From assembly GCA_050290865.1 (NCBI GenBank), contig JBNKIW010000009.1:1-64000 (forward strand): a DNA stretch of 64,000 bases. The letters run 5' to 3'. This DNA comes from JARRLC01 sp050290865 (lineage in GTDB: Bacteria > Pseudomonadota > Alphaproteobacteria > Rhizobiales > Rhodomicrobiaceae). Position 1 is the first letter of the stretch; every line of letters begins with the position of its first letter. The notes beneath the pieces were generated by a model. That model ran no database searches and was not told where the DNA came from. It worked only from the letters and a program-made list of their open reading frames with translations. Of this stretch, positions 62,276 to 64,000 are shown one piece after another. Made by a program: the position numbers and the translations under genes.

Positions 62276-63222
62276 GGAGCGCCGCCCGTCCGCGCCCCCC
62301 GGCGGAGCACCTCCAGAAACCGAGACGCCAGAATCGAGGCGACCGAAAGGCCAGGATTGGCCTCTTCCAGCCCGCTCCAGGCCGGCATGGCGTTGACTTC
62401 GAGCGTGAAGAGCGTGCCATCGCGGCCCCGGATGAGATCGACACCTGCATAATCCACGCCGACGGCCCGTGCCGCCCGCTGCGCCGTCTTGACGAGGTCG
62501 CCCGTGAGCACGGCCGGTTGCGGCAGCGCGCCCTGCTTGACATTGGTGATCCAGCTCTGCCCGATCCGGCTCATCCCGGCGATGACCTTGCCGCCGATAA
62601 CGAACAGGCGGAAATCCTGCCAGTGCTCGCCCGCAGGTTCGACGAAGCGCTGCAGATAATAGACGCCCGCGGCTTCCTCCTCCGGCGGCAGATCGTCCGC
62701 GCCATGGATCAGCCGCAGCCCGCGCCCCTGCGCCCCGAACAGCGGCTTCAGCACCAGCGTTGCACCGCCCGAGCACTCGGCAGCAACGATTTCCACCGCC
62801 TCGGCGCGTGATTGCGCGGTGCGGGTGATGGGGGTGGGGAGGCCCGCCCTGGCGATCAGATGCGTGGTCATGGACTTGTCCACGCAAGCTTCCAGCGCGC
62901 GCGCGTCGTTCCAGACCTTCACCCCGAGTTCGCGAAGGGCGTGCAAAACGCCGAGCCGCAGCGTCACCTGCTCGAAAGTGCCCGCGGGCAAATTGCGCAC
63001 GATGGCGCCATCCGGCAGGCGCGCCTCGAAACCGGGAATGCGCAAGCCGTGTTCCACGCCGCTGTCGATGCCGCAGATTTTCAGCGACACGGTGCAGGCG
63101 CGGGCGCCGAGCGCCTCGAGCGCGGCGGCGATCGCTTTGGCGGGCCGGTCGCCAGGCTCCGCGAAGATCGCGATGCGGGGGGCGTCCCCGGTCCGGGCCG
63201 CCTTTTTACGAGAAGCTGGCAT
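62272..63222 (-). CDS. ATP-grasp RimK-like ligase of H4MPT cluster
   Basis: ATG 63222 gives 316 residues. The ATP-grasp fold shows in NDARALEACVDKSMTTHLI, TLVLKPLFGAQGRGLRLI (nucleotide lysine and glycine loop), YYLQRFVEPAGEHWQDFRLFVIGG (read in two parts) and DLIRGRDGTLFTLEVNAMPAW with the metal-binding Glu-x-Asn. RimK relatives join glutamate to amino or carboxyl groups; MptN of methanogens adds glutamate to methanopterin. The methylotroph orf5 position (mch-orf5-orf7-fae) fits. Its start overlaps the mch end by 17 bases and its end overlaps the CitG-like gene, so the three are coupled. Confidence 0.87.
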   Translation of the reverse strand: MPASRKKAARTGDAPRIAIFAEPGDRPAKAIAAALEALGARACTVSLKICGIDSGVEHGLRIPGFEARLPDGAIVRNLPAGTFEQVTLRLGVLHALRELGVKVWNDARALEACVDKSMTTHLIARAGLPTPITRTAQSRAEAVEIVAAECSGGATLVLKPLFGAQGRGLRLIHGADDLPPEEEAAGVYYLQRFVEPAGEHWQDFRLFVIGGKVIAGMSRIGQSWITNVKQGALPQPAVLTGDLVKTAQRAARAVGVDYAGVDLIRGRDGTLFTLEVNAMPAWSGLEEANPGLSVASILASRFLEVLRRGARTGGAP

Positions 63223-64000
63223 AGATGAGCGCCGGGTTGATCTGTCCGGCGTGAAAACTCCTGCCGGACTCGATAGCTGTAATGCTGACCGACGCCGGGC
63301 TGAACAGCTTCGGGTCGATGGCGTAGAAATCCCCCATGACGCTGTCGAAAATCTCGCGGAACGGGCGCCCGTAGAAGCGCGACGCCTTGCTCGGCAGAAG
63401 CTTGGCGAGGTTTTCGGCGTCCGTTGCCGGGCCGGTGACGAAAAGCTGCGCGTGGCCGCCATAGATGATGGCGTCGTTGGTGCGCCCCATCGCGGTCAGG
63501 AAATCGCCGCCGGGTGGCGCAAGCGGCGCCGTGGCCACGCCATCGACGATGCGGGCCAACGGGAAATCCAGCTCGTGCGCCTTGTGCAGCGCCACTTCGA
63601 GAACGCGCGCCACGATCTGCACCGTTCCGGCGATACTCTGTGTCGGCGCATAGATGAAGACGAGATCTTTCGGCCTGAGCTGGCAGTCGTTGGCGATGCT
63701 TTCGACCAGCGGCTCGGGCGGCGGCGAGGGCGCTTCCAGCACGAAAATCGCGCGCTCGGCGTGATCGCGATAGCCCAACTCGGCGAAGATGTCCTCGTTC
63801 TGCGCGATGGCGCGCCCGGGGCCGGAGCCGAGGACACGATAAGCATTCTCCCCTTCGCCGTGATTGAGGCTCCATCCGGCATACTGGCTGCCGAGACAGG
63901 CGAGCACCGGATTGCTGGAGGCCACCGTCAGCCCGAGGCGCCAGGGCGCCGTTGCCTCGGAGCTGCTGAGCGTCACATGTCCCAGGCCGCCCATGCAGAT
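63206..64000 (-). CDS. mch: Methenyl-H4MPT cyclohydrolase (5' part beyond window)
   Basis: Mch interconverts methenyl-H4MPT and formyl-H4MPT. The frame runs to the window edge, where it reads ICMGGLGHVTL, the family motif near residue 60, so about 55-60 N-terminal residues are missing. Other family segments are NPVLACLGSQYAGWSL, ARVLEVALHKAHELDFPL, TNDAIIYGGHAQLFVTG, FYGRPFREIF and FHAGQINPALIYA near the C-terminus. It is the first visible gene of a minus-strand operon with the ATP-grasp and CitG-like genes. Confidence 0.95.
   Translation of the reverse strand: MCMGGLGHVTLSSSEATAPWRLGLTVASSNPVLACLGSQYAGWSLNHGEGENAYRVLGSGPGRAIAQNEDIFAELGYRDHAERAIFVLEAPSPPPEPLVESIANDCQLRPKDLVFIYAPTQSIAGTVQIVARVLEVALHKAHELDFPLARIVDGVATAPLAPPGGDFLTAMGRTNDAIIYGGHAQLFVTGPATDAENLAKLLPSKASRFYGRPFREIFDSVMGDFYAIDPKLFSPASVSITAIESGRSFHAGQINPALIYASFS

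Noticed and set aside
62276..62887. Open N-terminal extension of the CitG-like frame
   Set aside because: It lies wholly inside the ATP-grasp gene; the GTG overlapping that gene's stop gives the family-length protein.
63223..63462. Open N-terminal extension of the ATP-grasp frame
   Set aside because: It overlaps mch and reads as low-complexity Arg/Ser sequence; ATG 63222 fits the family start.

Overview
The window is a stretch of GC-rich, gene-dense alphaproteobacterial chromosome. Markers that point to that class, most likely Hyphomicrobiales/Rhizobiales, are a MucR/Ros regulator, the Mic60-HemY-HemD neighbourhood, a DUF1127 protein, a tiny conserved protein between xerD and aroK, and red-type (form IC) RuBisCO with CbbX. 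The last quarter carries tetrahydromethanopterin (H4MPT)-linked C1 genes (mch, fae and companions) and the middle carries a Calvin-cycle operon. The organism is therefore probably a methylotroph that can also fix CO2. The species cannot be named from this sequence.

Layout. 0.15-3.6 kb: tRNA-Arg(CCT), an exported nuclease-like protein, and hemN with an upstream FNR/FixK-type site. 3.6-9.5 kb: accA, xerD, a 46-residue protein, aroK-aroB, a YqaA/DedA membrane protein and dsbB. 9.7-14.1 kb: poorly characterised proteins (proline-rich methyltransferase-like, CapA-like, PAS-like and an AT-richer methyltransferase). 14.3-18.7 kb: uvrB and a NERD-domain helicase. 19.1-21.9 kb: sulfate transporter cysTWA. 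21.9-33.4 kb, almost all minus strand: polysaccharide deacetylase, fructosamine kinase-like protein, MerR regulator, ihfA, fabH-plsX, and an operon mltB-like / histidine phosphatase / hemD / mic60 / hemY. 33.7-39.3 kb: cyclic-nucleotide-binding protein, TauE, a long gene-poor AT-rich region, mucR, a LysR regulator, DUF1127 and DUF1223.

39.4-48.6 kb holds the Calvin operon cbbF-P-T-L-S-X-E on the minus strand with cbbR divergent. It contains FBPase, phosphoribulokinase, transketolase, both RuBisCO subunits, the RuBisCO activase and ribulose-phosphate epimerase. No aldolase, GAPDH or PGK is present. Next come malonyl-CoA decarboxylase with a divergent GntR regulator, formyl-H4F deformylase (purU), an amino-acid-type binding protein and an HxlR regulator. 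They are followed by a pair of arsenosugar-type glycosyltransferase genes, a PdeM-like phosphoesterase with a degraded active site, radC, an orphan flagellar rod-like protein and an alpha/beta hydrolase.

58.8-64.0 kb is the H4MPT module. On the minus strand, mch (cut by the window end), an ATP-grasp ligase, a CitG-like protein and fae are tightly packed, three of them with overlapping ends. A HisA/HisF-like TIM barrel and an ASKHA/hydantoinase-like protein sit next to them. Fae condenses formaldehyde with H4MPT and Mch carries the C1 unit towards formate; CO2 from that route could be re-fixed by the cbb operon about 15 kb away. No CRISPR array, insertion sequence, phage or toxin-antitoxin module was seen. 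The least explained parts are the accessory H4MPT proteins, several intergenic inverted repeats, and the gene-poor region before mucR.
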